From Clostridia bacterium (GTDB lineage Bacteria > Bacillota > Clostridia > Monoglobales > Monoglobaceae), in the NCBI GenBank assembly GCA_017620615.1, contig JAGAUW010000011.1, positions 43,259-107,258 on the forward strand: 64,000 bases of DNA, written 5' to 3'. The translations under genes were made by a program, and so were the position numbers. The notes beneath the pieces were generated by a model. The model worked only from the letters and a program-made list of their open reading frames with translations, was not told the origin of the DNA and did not search any database. Shown piece after piece: positions 1 to 9,176 of the stretch (positions are counted from its first letter, which is position 1; every line of letters begins with the position of its first letter).

Positions 1-1614
1 ATTATCCCGCCATCTCAGGATACTGTAACCATAAGTCCTGTGGAATTGTTCCGCAGTACAGGTGCAAAAGCCGTCATTCTTCTTGGGGCACTTGATGGGG
101 TATTCCCGAAAAGTCATACAAACGAGGGTCTTATTTCGGATGCAGAACGGCTTCTCCTCAAAGATACAGGGCTTACTCTTGCCCCCGACAATTTGAGTGC
201 ACAGCGCGATGAACAATTTCTTGTATATTCAGTGGTTTCAACCCCCCGTGAAGAGCTGTTTATTTTTGCACCCCTCGGTGACCGCGACGGAAAAACTCTC
301 AAGCCGTCAGATATTATCTATTCGCTGAAAGAGGATATTTTCCCTGATATAAAGGAAATTTCTCAGTCCTCACATTTTGACCCATCAGAATTCCAAAGCC
401 GCGAAATAACCCTCCGTCATCTTGCAGAAAAGCTTTTCCAAAACGACTGGAAAAAGGACAGCCTCTCACCTCTCTGGAAAGAAGCATACGATTGTCTTTG
501 TTCTATTCCCGAATATAACGAGAATCTTCTTCGCCTCAGCGAAATGAACTCTCACAAAACCCCCAACGACATAATTACCAAAGAAACCGCAAAACAACTT
601 TACGGTGAAAATCTGGTCATGAGCGTTTCAAAGCTTGAAAAATACAATTCCTGTGCATTTTCATTCTTTATGCAATACGGACTTTTCGCCAAGGAACGTC
701 TTTTAGGGGGCTTGAAGATTGCCGACACAGGAACACTTCTCCACAGCGTTCTTTGTGATTACTTCAAATCCAAATCAGCTCCAGGCACCGATTATGGCTC
801 AATCAGCCGTAATGAGTGTTTTGCTGATATTTCAAACCTTGTGGACTTTGCAGGAAAGACCCTCAACGAAGCTCTTTATCAAAGTTCGCATTATTACAAA
901 TATATGCTCCTTAGAATGAAAAATATCGCAACCTCCACCGCGTGGAAGCTCATTCGTTTTTATGCCCAGAGCGATTTTCGCCCTGCGGGATTTGAAATTG
1001 CCTTTGGCAAAAACAAAGAGTATCCCCCTTATACTCTCCCTACCGCCTTTGGCACAGTTTCCCTGAAGGGCTTTGTTGACCGCGTTGACAGTGCCAAAAT
1101 CGACGGGAACGAATATTTGATTATCTCTGATTACAAATCCTCCGAGAAAAAGCTTGATACCAACCTTGCAAATCTGGGGGTGCGTTTTCAGCCGCTTATT
1201 TACGCAAACGCCCTGACAAAGAGCAGCTCCAAAAGCCGCGTTGCCGCTATGCTCTATCTGGAAATGACCGACCCTTATATTTCATGCACCACTGAGCCTG
1301 AGGTTTCAAGGCGCGAAAAGGAAATAAGCGACAAAATTTCCGTTCACGGACTGGCACTTGATAGCCCTGCAGTCCTCCAGGGAATCGATAACTATTTTTC
1401 CGACAAAGACGCCATCCACTATATCCGCTTGAATCCAAAATCAATTCTCCCTCAGGAATATTTTGACGAAATTTTAAACGGTGCCGACCAGAAAGCAATT
1501 GAAACCGCCGAAAATATCCTCAGCGGAAAAATTGACATAAATCCAATATGTGTATCAAACTTTGACGCCTGCAGTATCTGCTCATATTCAGGCGTATGTA
1601 TGAAAAACAAATAG
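1..1614 (+). CDS. addB: ATP-dependent helicase/nuclease subunit B, AddB (C-terminal part, 5' end outside window)
   Basis: AddB is the second nuclease and Chi-scanning subunit of AddAB, the Firmicute counterpart of RecBCD, which resects double-strand breaks for recombination. The reading frame is open from base 1, so the gene starts upstream and only about the last 537 codons are here. The RecB-type nuclease motif DYKSS lies near 1129-1143. Four cysteines fit the AddB iron-sulfur cluster: one at 652-654 (NSCAF) and a terminal C-x2-C-x5-C at 1570-1599. AddA is not in the window; in this family it usually lies directly next to addB, so it may be upstream. A hairpin terminator follows the stop codon. 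Confidence 0.93.
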   Translation: MIPPSQDTVTISPVELFRSTGAKAVILLGALDGVFPKSHTNEGLISDAERLLLKDTGLTLAPDNLSAQRDEQFLVYSVVSTPREELFIFAPLGDRDGKTLKPSDIIYSLKEDIFPDIKEISQSSHFDPSEFQSREITLRHLAEKLFQNDWKKDSLSPLWKEAYDCLCSIPEYNENLLRLSEMNSHKTPNDIITKETAKQLYGENLVMSVSKLEKYNSCAFSFFMQYGLFAKERLLGGLKIADTGTLLHSVLCDYFKSKSAPGTDYGSISRNECFADISNLVDFAGKTLNEALYQSSHYYKYMLLRMKNIATSTAWKLIRFYAQSDFRPAGFEIAFGKNKEYPPYTLPTAFGTVSLKGFVDRVDSAKIDGNEYLIISDYKSSEKKLDTNLANLGVRFQPLIYANALTKSSSKSRVAAMLYLEMTDPYISCTTEPEVSRREKEISDKISVHGLALDSPAVLQGIDNYFSDKDAIHYIRLNPKSILPQEYFDEILNGADQKAIETAENILSGKIDINPICVSNFDACSICSYSGVCMKNK

Positions 1615-1618
1615 CCCC

Positions 1619-1655
1619 AAAAAGCTGCTGCGAAATCCCATTGCGACAGCTTTTT
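1619..1655 (+). terminator. Intrinsic terminator of addB
   Basis: A stem AAAAAGCTG/CAGCTTTTT immediately follows the addB stop and ends in a T run. Confidence 0.7.
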
Positions 1656-1692
1656 CATTTGTTAAAATAATGTAAACTCTAACTCTTTCGCC

Positions 1693-1721
1693 TTGACAAA
1701 AAAAATATCCAAACCTATAAT
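1693..1721 (+). promoter_or_regulatory. Sigma-A promoter of the ABC exporter pair
   Basis: Perfect -35 TTGACA (1693-1698) and -10 TATAAT (1716-1721) with a 17-bp spacer, followed by the ribosome site AAAGGAGG at 1757-1764. Confidence 0.9.
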
Positions 1722-1773
1722 ATTACATATATTATTTTTTGCTAAAATTTTTCTCAAAAAGGAGGCATTTTTC

Positions 1774-3507
1774 TTGATAAAAAAACTTCTTGCTTGCGTT
1801 GGCGAATACAAAAAAGACTCTCTTCTTGCGCCCCTCTTTGTTACCTTTGAGGTTATTCTTGAAGTACTGATTCCATTTCTTATGGCGTACATTATTGACC
1901 AAGGCATAAAAATGGGAAACATGTCCCTTGTGGCAAAAATCGGCGCCCTGCTAATTTTCCTCGTTGCCCTTTCCCTTTCCTGCGGTGCTCTTTCCGGAAA
2001 ATATGCAGCAAGTGCCTCTGCAGGCTTTGCCAAAAATTTGAGAGAAAAAATGTTTCATTCGGTGCAAAACTTTTCTTTTACAAACATCGACCGTTTTTCA
2101 ACATCAGGTCTTGTTACACGGCTGACCACAGATGTTTCAAATCTTCAGCACGCATACCAGATGATTATCCGCATCGCTGTGAGAAGCCCAGCCATGCTGA
2201 TTTTTTCGCTTTCAATGGCTTTTTTTGTCAATTCAAAAATCGCCCTCATTTTTCTTTGTGTAACGCCATTTCTGGCATTGGGGCTATTCTTCATTATGAC
2301 AAAAGCACACCCTATTTTTGAAAAGGTTTTCAAAATTTATGACAACCTCAACAATGTTGTTCAGGAAAACCTCCACGGCATCCGTGTGGTGAAGACCTTT
2401 GTCCGTGAAAAATTTGAAGAAGAAAAATTCAAATCGGTTTCAAAGGATATTTATGACAATTTCAGCCGTGCAGAAAAGATCTTAGCATTCAACTCCCCCA
2501 TTATGCAGACCTCTATGTATACCTGCACACTTCTTATTGCGTGGTTTGGTGCAAAACTCATCTTGATTGGGGATATGTCACGTGGGGAACTTATCAGCAT
2601 AACAACCTACACAATGCAGATTCTTATGAGCCTTATGAACCTCTCTATGATTTTCGTTATGATAACCATTTCAAAGGCATCTGCGATGCGTATAACAGAA
2701 GTTCTTTCTGAAACCTCGGATATAAACGACGGCGAAAAAAATCTAATGGAAGTAAAAGACGGCTCTATCATCTTTGAAAACGTAAGCTTTGGTTATTCCA
2801 AAATTTCCGAAGCCCTGTGCCTTAAAGACATAAATTTAACGATAAACTCAGGTGAAACCATCGGAATCATCGGTCCGACAGGAAGTGCAAAAAGTTCACT
2901 TGTCCAGCTCATCCCGAGGCTTTATGACGTGACATCAGGACGAATTCTTGTGGGCGGCGAGGATGTCCGCGACTACAACATCAAGACTCTTCGCGACAGC
3001 GTTTCAATGGTTCTTCAAAAGAACGAGCTTTTCAGCGGTACAATAAAGGAAAATCTTCGCTGGGGAGACGAAAATGCCACTGACAAAGAAATAGTACGGG
3101 CGTCCGAACTCGCGCAAGCTGACGAATTTATCCGCACCTTCCCTGATGGCTATGACACCCATATAGAGCAGGGCGGAAAGAATGTGTCAGGCGGTCAGAA
3201 ACAGCGTCTTTGCATTGCAAGGGCTCTTCTCAAAAAACCAAAGATTCTTATTCTTGACGATTCAACCAGTGCTGTTGACACTCACACCGACAAGCTTATT
3301 CGAAAAGCTTTTGCGGAAGAAATTCCTGACACAACCAAGCTGATAATCGCACAAAGAATTTCTTCTATCGAGCACGCAGACAAGGTTATTGTTCTGGAAG
3401 GCGGCAAAATCGTTGCCTTTGACACACCGAAAAATCTTTTTGAAAATAACGAAATTTACCGCGAAATATACGAATCTCAGCAAAAGGGGGCAACTGACAA
3501 TGAGTAG
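1774..3507 (+). CDS. ABC exporter subunit 1 (membrane domain plus ATPase), degenerate-site half of a heterodimer
   Basis: A 577-residue ABC half-transporter: an N-terminal six-helix exporter domain (about residues 15-310) followed by an ATP-binding domain. The TTG start at 1774 is chosen because AAAGGAGG lies 9 bases upstream; a longer frame would begin inside the -35 box. Walker A reads GPTGSAKSS, with Ala where Gly is usual. The signature is VSGGQ. Walker B ends DDSTS, with Asp in place of the catalytic Glu. The next gene supplies the complementary normal residues, so the two proteins very probably form a heterodimer with one weak and one active ATP site, like the bacterial BmrCD and TM287/288 exporters. 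Substrate unknown; drugs, lipids or peptides are all possible. Confidence 0.88.
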   Translation: MIKKLLACVGEYKKDSLLAPLFVTFEVILEVLIPFLMAYIIDQGIKMGNMSLVAKIGALLIFLVALSLSCGALSGKYAASASAGFAKNLREKMFHSVQNFSFTNIDRFSTSGLVTRLTTDVSNLQHAYQMIIRIAVRSPAMLIFSLSMAFFVNSKIALIFLCVTPFLALGLFFIMTKAHPIFEKVFKIYDNLNNVVQENLHGIRVVKTFVREKFEEEKFKSVSKDIYDNFSRAEKILAFNSPIMQTSMYTCTLLIAWFGAKLILIGDMSRGELISITTYTMQILMSLMNLSMIFVMITISKASAMRITEVLSETSDINDGEKNLMEVKDGSIIFENVSFGYSKISEALCLKDINLTINSGETIGIIGPTGSAKSSLVQLIPRLYDVTSGRILVGGEDVRDYNIKTLRDSVSMVLQKNELFSGTIKENLRWGDENATDKEIVRASELAQADEFIRTFPDGYDTHIEQGGKNVSGGQKQRLCIARALLKKPKILILDDSTSAVDTHTDKLIRKAFAEEIPDTTKLIIAQRISSIEHADKVIVLEGGKIVAFDTPKNLFENNEIYREIYESQQKGATDNE

Positions 3508-5413
3508 ACCACTTCCATCTCCCCGAGGCGGACGTATTATGGGAAACGGCAGAAAAGCAAAAGACGGAAAGAAAACGTTGAAGCGTCTTCTTTCCTGTAT
3601 TTTCAAGGACTACAAGCTCCACTTTTTCGTGGTTCTCATCTTTATAATTATCAGCTCACTTGTGGGCGTTGCAGGGTCATTGTTCATTGAAACATTGATT
3701 GATGACTACATCACGCCAATGCTGAAAAATTCGTCCACCGACTTCACGCCCCTCCTTCGTGCAGTTTTGTTTATGGCACTGATATATTTATCGGGAGTTA
3801 TTTCGATTTTTCTTTACAACAGAATGATGGCTGTCATATCTCAAGGGGTTTTAAAGCAAATTCGTGACGATATGTTCACCAAAATGCAGACTCTCCCTAT
3901 TTCCTATTTCGATACCCATTCCCACGGTGACACCATGAGTCGCTACACCAATGACACCGACACTTTGCGGCAAATGATTTCCCAAAGCATTCCTCAGGCA
4001 TTTTCTTCAGTAATCACCATAATTTCGGTGTTCACCGCAATGCTGAAAACCAACTGGGTGCTCACCATACTTGTTCTTATTTTCGTTTCGGTTATGCTTA
4101 CAGTAAGCCGAAAAATCACAGGAAAAAGCTCAAAGTTCTTCATTGCCCAGCAAAAATCTCTTGGCGAAACAAACGGCTTCATTGAAGAAATGATAAACGG
4201 TCAAAAAGTTATTAAAGTATTTTGCCGCGAGGATACCACAAAGAAAAACTTTGACAAACTGAACCGAGAGCTTTGCATTAACGCAACAAACGCCAACACC
4301 TTTGCCAACATTCTGATGCCCATTATGGGAAACATGGGACATCTTCAATATGTTCTTCTTGCGGTCGTTGGCGGAATCCTCGCGATAAGCGGGTTTCCAG
4401 GCATAACAATCGGTGCAATCGCCGCATTTTTGCAGCTCAGCAAAAGCTTCACAATGCCCATAAACAATATGTCCCAACAGATAAATTCAATCATTATGGC
4501 ACTGGCAGGAGCCGAGCGTATATTTGAACTTATTGACGAAAAGAGCGAAACAGACGAGGGCTATGTCACCCTTGTCAATGCCGAGTACAAAGACGGCGAG
4601 CTTTGTGAAACCGAAAAACGTACAGGGCTTTGGGCATGGAAACATCCCCACGAAGATGGTACAACTACCTACACCCCTCTTTCGGGTGATGTGACTTTGA
4701 CAAACGTAGACTTTGGATATGTCCCCGAAAAAACAGTTCTCCACGACGTTTCTCTCTATGCAAAGCCAGGTCAGAAAATTGCTTTCGTAGGAGCAACGGG
4801 TGCAGGAAAAACCACTATAACAAACCTCATAAACCGCTTCTATGATATTGCCGATGGAAAAATTCGTTACGACGGCATAAACATAAACAAGATAAAGAAA
4901 AGTGACCTGCGAAAATCCCTTGGGGTAGTTTTACAGGACACAAATCTTTTCACTGGCACAGTTATGGAAAATGTCCGCTACGGAAGACTTGATGCAACCG
5001 ATGAAGAGGTCTATGCTGCAGCACGCCTGGCAAATGCCGATGGCTTTATAAAAATGCTCCCTGACGGCTATAACACAGTTCTCCACCACGGCGGCGAGGG
5101 GCTGTCCCAAGGTCAGCGTCAGCTTTTGGCAATCGCAAGAGCCGCAGTAGCCGACCCGCCCGTTATGATTCTTGACGAGGCGACCTCAAGCATCGATACC
5201 CGAACAGAGCGCATTGTCCAAAAGGGTATGGACTCACTTATGAAAGGCAGAACAGTTTTTGTAATTGCCCACCGCCTTTCTACCATACAAAATTCCGATG
5301 TGATTATGGTCCTTGAAAACGGGCGGATTATCGAGCGCGGCAACCACGACGAACTGATAGCCCAAAAAGGCAAGTATTACAGCCTCTACACAGGCGCTTT
5401 CGAGCTTGAATAA
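3500..5413 (+). CDS. ABC exporter subunit 2 (membrane domain plus ATPase), catalytic half of the heterodimer
   Basis: A 637-residue ABC half-transporter overlapping the preceding gene by 8 bases, so the two are translationally coupled. The ATG at 3500 is preceded by a purine-rich AAGGGGG. The N-terminal 40 residues are basic and hydrophilic, then comes a six-helix exporter domain and an ATPase domain. Walker A is GATGAGKTT and Walker B ends LDEATS, with the catalytic Glu present. The signature is non-canonical, LSQGQ. That pairs with the degenerate Walker motifs of subunit 1 to make the inactive site. About 50 extra residues separate the membrane and ATPase domains (EYKDGELCETEKRTGLW region), a modest family variation. 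Substrate cannot be told from sequence. Confidence 0.88.
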   Translation: MSRPLPSPRGGRIMGNGRKAKDGKKTLKRLLSCIFKDYKLHFFVVLIFIIISSLVGVAGSLFIETLIDDYITPMLKNSSTDFTPLLRAVLFMALIYLSGVISIFLYNRMMAVISQGVLKQIRDDMFTKMQTLPISYFDTHSHGDTMSRYTNDTDTLRQMISQSIPQAFSSVITIISVFTAMLKTNWVLTILVLIFVSVMLTVSRKITGKSSKFFIAQQKSLGETNGFIEEMINGQKVIKVFCREDTTKKNFDKLNRELCINATNANTFANILMPIMGNMGHLQYVLLAVVGGILAISGFPGITIGAIAAFLQLSKSFTMPINNMSQQINSIIMALAGAERIFELIDEKSETDEGYVTLVNAEYKDGELCETEKRTGLWAWKHPHEDGTTTYTPLSGDVTLTNVDFGYVPEKTVLHDVSLYAKPGQKIAFVGATGAGKTTITNLINRFYDIADGKIRYDGININKIKKSDLRKSLGVVLQDTNLFTGTVMENVRYGRLDATDEEVYAAARLANADGFIKMLPDGYNTVLHHGGEGLSQGQRQLLAIARAAVADPPVMILDEATSSIDTRTERIVQKGMDSLMKGRTVFVIAHRLSTIQNSDVIMVLENGRIIERGNHDELIAQKGKYYSLYTGAFELE

Positions 5414-5426
5414 AAGATTTCATTTA

Positions 5427-5467
5427 AAGACGATAACCAAAGGCTCAGGTTATCGTCTTATTTTTTG
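5427..5467 (+). terminator. Intrinsic terminator of the ABC exporter operon
   Basis: A 12-bp stem AAGACGATAACC/GGTTATCGTCTT with a 9-base loop, followed by seven T or near-T bases. Confidence 0.85.
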
Positions 5468-5474
5468 AAATAAA

Positions 5475-5522
5475 ACACAATATATCGCAAAAAAATATTG
5501 ACAAAAACACAATATATGGTAT
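5475..5522 (+). promoter_or_regulatory. Tandem NrdR-type boxes over the nrdD promoter
   Basis: Two copies of ACACAATATAT begin at 5475 and 5507, 32 bp (about three helical turns) apart. They match the AT-rich 16-bp NrdR box arrangement known in front of ribonucleotide reductase genes. The second copy lies inside the spacer between the -35 and -10, a position suited to repression when dATP is plentiful. Confidence 0.75.
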
Positions 5523-5525
5523 AAT
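5498..5525 (+). promoter_or_regulatory. Sigma-A promoter of nrdD-nrdG
   Basis: -35 TTGACA at 5498-5503 and -10 TATAAT at 5520-5525, 16-bp spacer; overlaps the second NrdR-type box. Confidence 0.85.
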
Positions 5526-5573
5526 TATTAAGCAACCCTGATTGCAAAATAACAACAGAAAGTAGGGAAAGTG

Positions 5574-7748
5574 ATGAAAGTAATAAAAAGAAATGGCTCT
5601 GAAGTTATTTTTGACATAACAAAAATTATTGCGGCTATTACCAAAGCCAATGAGGCAGTTGACGAAGACGCACGCATGACTCCACTGCAGATAAAAAGAA
5701 TTGCCGAGGCTGTTGAACTCAGCTGTATCCGTATGAGCCGCGCACCCGAGGTGGAAGAAATTCAGGACCTGGTTGAAAGTCAGATTATGGCACACGGTGC
5801 ATATGAGGTGGCAAAAAAATACATTACATATCGTTATACCCGTGCCCTTGTCCGTCGCTCAAACACCACTGATGAGCGGATTTTGAGCCTTATTGAATGC
5901 TGCAACGAGGAGGCCAAGCAGGAAAATGCAAACAAAAACCCCACGGTGAACAGCGTTCAGCGTGACTATATGGCAGGGGAAGTAAGCCGTGACATTACAA
6001 ACCGCATACTTCTTCCTGAAGACATAGTAAAAGCCCACGAGGACGGCATTATCCATTTCCATGACACGGATTATTATGCACAACATATGCACAACTGCGA
6101 CCTTGTGAACCTTGAGGATATGCTCCAGAACGGCACTGTAATTTCAGGCACAATGATTGAACGTCCTCACAGCTTTTCAACCGCCTGCAACATTGCGACA
6201 CAGATTATCGCTCAGGTTGCCAGCAACCAGTACGGCGGTCAAAGTATTTCTCTCACCCACCTTGCACCATTTGTTCAGGTGAGCCGTGAAAAAATCAGAA
6301 AAAGCCTCACCGCAGAAATGGACGATGCAGGTATAAATCTCACCCAGGAGCAATTTGACGGCATTGTTGAAAAAAGACTCCGCGAAGAGATAAACCGCGG
6401 TGTCCAGACCATTCAATATCAGGTTGTGACACTCCTTACCACCAACGGACAGGCGCCCTTTGTTACTGTATTTATGTATCTTGGCGAAGCAAAGAACGAA
6501 CAGGAAAAAAAGGACCTTGCAATTATAATCGAAGAAACCCTCCTCCAACGATATCAGGGCGTAAAGAACGAGGACGGGGTTTATGTTACTCCTGCTTTCC
6601 CCAAGCTCATTTATGTTCTTGAAGAACAGAATATCCACGATGATTCACCTTACTACTACCTGACAAAGCTTGCTGCAAAATGCACGGCACGCCGTATGGT
6701 TCCTGACTACATCTCCGAAAAGAAAATGCTGGAGCTGAAAGTGGACAAGAACGGCGAGGGCCATTGCTACACCTGTATGGGGTGCCGCAGCTTTTTGACA
6801 CCTTTCGTTGACGAAGACGGAAATCCCAAGTACTATGGCCGCTTCAACCAGGGCGTTGTCACCATAAACTTGGTAGACGTGGCACTTTCCTCAGGCGGAA
6901 ATTTGGAAAAATTCTGGTCAATTTTTGATGAAAGACTTGAACTTTGTCACAGAGCACTCCTTTGCCGTCACGAAAGATTGAAAGGCACCACATCTGATGC
7001 TGCACCAATTCTTTGGCAGCACGGCGCTTTAGCAAGACTTGAAAAAGGCGAGGTTATCGACAAGCTCCTCTATGGCGGATATTCCACCATTTCTCTTGGC
7101 TATGCAGGTCTTTATGAATGTGTTAAGCAAATGACAGGCAAAAGCCACACCGACCCCTCAGCAACACCTTTTGCACTTCAGGTAATGCAACATATGAATG
7201 ATGCCTGCAAAAAGTGGAAAGAAATGCACAATATTGACTTTAGTCTTTATGGAACGCCCCTCGAATCCACCACCTATAAGTTTGCAAAATGTCTGCAAAA
7301 GCGTTTTGGCGTGGTTGAGGGTATCACCGACAAGGGCTATATAACAAACAGCTATCACATCCACGTAAGCGAAGAGGTTGACGCTTTCACAAAGCTTGCC
7401 TTTGAATCACAATTCCAGCAGCTCTCACCTGGTGGAGCAATCAGCTATGTGGAAGTTCCCGATATGCAAAACAACCTCGAGGCTGTTCTTCAGGTTATGA
7501 AATTCATTTATGACAACATTATGTATGCCGAGCTCAACACCAAGTCAGACTACTGTCAGGAATGTGGCTGGGATGGTGAAATTGAGATTGCCGAAGTTGA
7601 CGGAAAGCTCATCTGGAAGTGCCCCAAATGCCAGAACACCGACCAAAGCAAAATGAATGTTGCAAGACGCACCTGCGGTTACATCGGAACTCAGTACTGG
7701 AATCAGGGAAGAACTCAGGAAATAAAAGAAAGGGTACTGCATTTATAA
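5574..7748 (+). CDS. nrdD: Anaerobic (class III) ribonucleoside-triphosphate reductase
   Basis: Reduces ribonucleoside triphosphates to deoxy forms for DNA synthesis using an oxygen-sensitive glycyl radical. The 724-residue protein opens with an ATP-cone regulatory domain (about residues 1-95). It carries the large reductase barrel, a zinc-binding C-x2-C...C-x2-C near the C-terminus (CQEC and CPKC), and the glycyl-radical motif RTCGYIG with the radical Gly at about residue 702. ATG 5574 is preferred over an in-frame GTG at 5571; AGGG lies just upstream. It is followed after one base by its activase gene nrdG. No class I or II reductase is in this window. Regulation by NrdR is suggested by two boxes in the promoter. 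Confidence 0.97.
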   Translation: MKVIKRNGSEVIFDITKIIAAITKANEAVDEDARMTPLQIKRIAEAVELSCIRMSRAPEVEEIQDLVESQIMAHGAYEVAKKYITYRYTRALVRRSNTTDERILSLIECCNEEAKQENANKNPTVNSVQRDYMAGEVSRDITNRILLPEDIVKAHEDGIIHFHDTDYYAQHMHNCDLVNLEDMLQNGTVISGTMIERPHSFSTACNIATQIIAQVASNQYGGQSISLTHLAPFVQVSREKIRKSLTAEMDDAGINLTQEQFDGIVEKRLREEINRGVQTIQYQVVTLLTTNGQAPFVTVFMYLGEAKNEQEKKDLAIIIEETLLQRYQGVKNEDGVYVTPAFPKLIYVLEEQNIHDDSPYYYLTKLAAKCTARRMVPDYISEKKMLELKVDKNGEGHCYTCMGCRSFLTPFVDEDGNPKYYGRFNQGVVTINLVDVALSSGGNLEKFWSIFDERLELCHRALLCRHERLKGTTSDAAPILWQHGALARLEKGEVIDKLLYGGYSTISLGYAGLYECVKQMTGKSHTDPSATPFALQVMQHMNDACKKWKEMHNIDFSLYGTPLESTTYKFAKCLQKRFGVVEGITDKGYITNSYHIHVSEEVDAFTKLAFESQFQQLSPGGAISYVEVPDMQNNLEAVLQVMKFIYDNIMYAELNTKSDYCQECGWDGEIEIAEVDGKLIWKCPKCQNTDQSKMNVARRTCGYIGTQYWNQGRTQEIKERVLHL

Positions 7749-7749
7749 T

Positions 7750-8274
7750 ATGAACTATTGCGAAATAAAAAAATGCGATATCGCCAACGGAGAGGGTGTT
7801 CGTACCACCCTCTTTGTTTCAGGCTGTACCAATCACTGCGAGGACTGTTTTCAGCCTCAGACTTGGGACTTTGACTACGGAAAGCCTTTCACAGATGAGG
7901 TGGCAAACGAAATCATACAGTCGGTAAAGCCCTATTACATAAACGGGCTGACCCTCCTTGGCGGCGAGCCTTTTGAGCCCAAAAACCAAAAAGGACTTCT
8001 TCCTTTCCTGAAAAAATTCAGGGAAGAATGCCCAGACAAAACCATTTGGTGTTTCACAGGCTTTTTGCTTGACGAAGAACTTTTAAAAGACGGCTCTTAC
8101 CCAAGGTGTGATGTGACCGATGAAATGCTCAGCTGTATCGACGTACTTGTTGACGGCAGATACAAAAAAGAACTAAAAGACATTTCCCTCAAATTCCGCG
8201 GCTCATCAAACCAAAGGATAATCGATATGAACAAGACCCGAGTTTCTGGCGAAATTGTCTTGTGGGAAAATTAG
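7750..8274 (+). CDS. nrdG: Anaerobic ribonucleotide reductase activating protein (radical SAM)
   Basis: A radical-SAM activase that installs the glycyl radical on NrdD. The 174-residue protein has the cluster-binding C-x3-C-x2-C motif (SGCTNHCEDC) at about residues 26-33, and a glycine-rich LLGGEPF segment typical of the SAM-binding region. It starts one base after the nrdD stop, so it is co-translated and under the same NrdR-type control. Length is normal for the family. Confidence 0.96.
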   Translation: MNYCEIKKCDIANGEGVRTTLFVSGCTNHCEDCFQPQTWDFDYGKPFTDEVANEIIQSVKPYYINGLTLLGGEPFEPKNQKGLLPFLKKFREECPDKTIWCFTGFLLDEELLKDGSYPRCDVTDEMLSCIDVLVDGRYKKELKDISLKFRGSSNQRIIDMNKTRVSGEIVLWEN

Positions 8275-8280
8275 ATAACA

Positions 8281-8313
8281 AAGAAGACCAAAGCTCAGCT
8301 TTGGTCTTCTTCT
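8281..8313 (+). terminator. Terminator between convergent nrdG and ppa
   Basis: A 14-bp perfect stem AAGAAGACCAAAGC/GCTTTGGTCTTCTT around TCA. It can serve both strands, though its T runs are interrupted. Confidence 0.65.
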
Positions 8314-8322
8314 CTTACTAAA

Positions 8323-8856
8323 CTACTTACAAAAATTCTCAATATAGTTGGTGATTGCATCACCTATAACCCGACGTGCCTCTTCCTTTCCGCTTACCTC
8401 ATCAACAGCCGTGTCCTTATGCTCAAGATTTTTATAAACCATAAAGAAGTGTCTCATTTCATCAAAAATATGAGCAGGAAGCTGGTCAATGTCGGTATAA
8501 TGATTATATGTGGGATCGCTGAAAGGTATGGCGATTATCTTTTCGTCACTTCTGCCGTTATCAATCATAGAAATCACGCCTATTGGATATGCCCGCACGA
8601 GTGACATCGGTTCAAGAGGCTCAGAGCAAAGAAGCAACACATCAAGAGGGTCATTGTCATTACCATAAGTCCTTGGGATGAAGCCATAGTTCGCAGGATA
8701 ATGGGTCGAGGTATAAAGTATACGGTCAAGCATAATATATCCTGTTTCCTTGTCAAGCTCATACTTTTTCTTGCTGCCCTTTGAAATTTCAATTACACAA
8801 ATAAAATCGTCAACATTTATTCTCTTTGGTGAAATATCGTGCCATATATTTGACAT
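8323..8856 (-). CDS. ppa: Inorganic pyrophosphatase, family I
   Basis: Hydrolyses pyrophosphate released by biosynthetic reactions, in the cytoplasm. The 177-residue length fits the bacterial soluble family. The metal-binding signature D-x-D-P-x-D is present as DNDPLDV at about residues 67-73, preceded by the conserved YPANYGFIP segment. The ribosome site AAGGAGA lies 6 bases before the ATG. The gene stands alone, convergent with nrdG and separated from it by a shared hairpin. The C-terminal half fits the family less closely, but the active-site core is clear. Confidence 0.93.
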   Translation of the reverse strand: MSNIWHDISPKRINVDDFICVIEISKGSKKKYELDKETGYIMLDRILYTSTHYPANYGFIPRTYGNDNDPLDVLLLCSEPLEPMSLVRAYPIGVISMIDNGRSDEKIIAIPFSDPTYNHYTDIDQLPAHIFDEMRHFFMVYKNLEHKDTAVDEVSGKEEARRVIGDAITNYIENFCK

Positions 8857-8941
8857 TTAACATTCTCCTTGTTTTCTTATTTGAATATATTTTATACTAT
8901 TTTAAAAATAAAATCAATACCTAATATTTTGAAATTAAAGC

Positions 8942-8975
8942 AAAAAAACGACTTGCCTGTGCAAGTCGCTTTTTC
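8942..8975 (-). terminator. Terminator of tRNA-Ser
   Basis: On the minus strand, stem CGACTTGC/GCAAGTCG followed by seven T directly after the tRNA 3' end. Confidence 0.8.
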
Positions 8976-9067
8976 TGGAGGAGAGGATGGGATTCGAACC
9001 CACGGTACGCTATAAACGTACACAGCATTTCCAATGCTGCGCCTTAAACCATCTCGACCACCTCTCC
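8976..9067 (-). tRNA. tRNA-Ser (anticodon GGA)
   Basis: A 92-base class II tRNA with CCA encoded. The acceptor stem is GGAGAGG/CCTCTCC, the anticodon stem CAGCA/TGCTG encloses TTGGAAA (anticodon GGA), the variable arm is long, and the T-arm has GGTTCGAATCC. Reads UCC and UCU codons. Confidence 0.96.
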
Positions 9068-9176
9068 GAGACCTAAATCAGTATACTACATTTCCACGAA
9101 AAAATCAAGCTATTAAATAAAAAAATTTTGGATATAATATCATAAGTACAAACTTAAAAGAAAAGAGGGTACCAAA

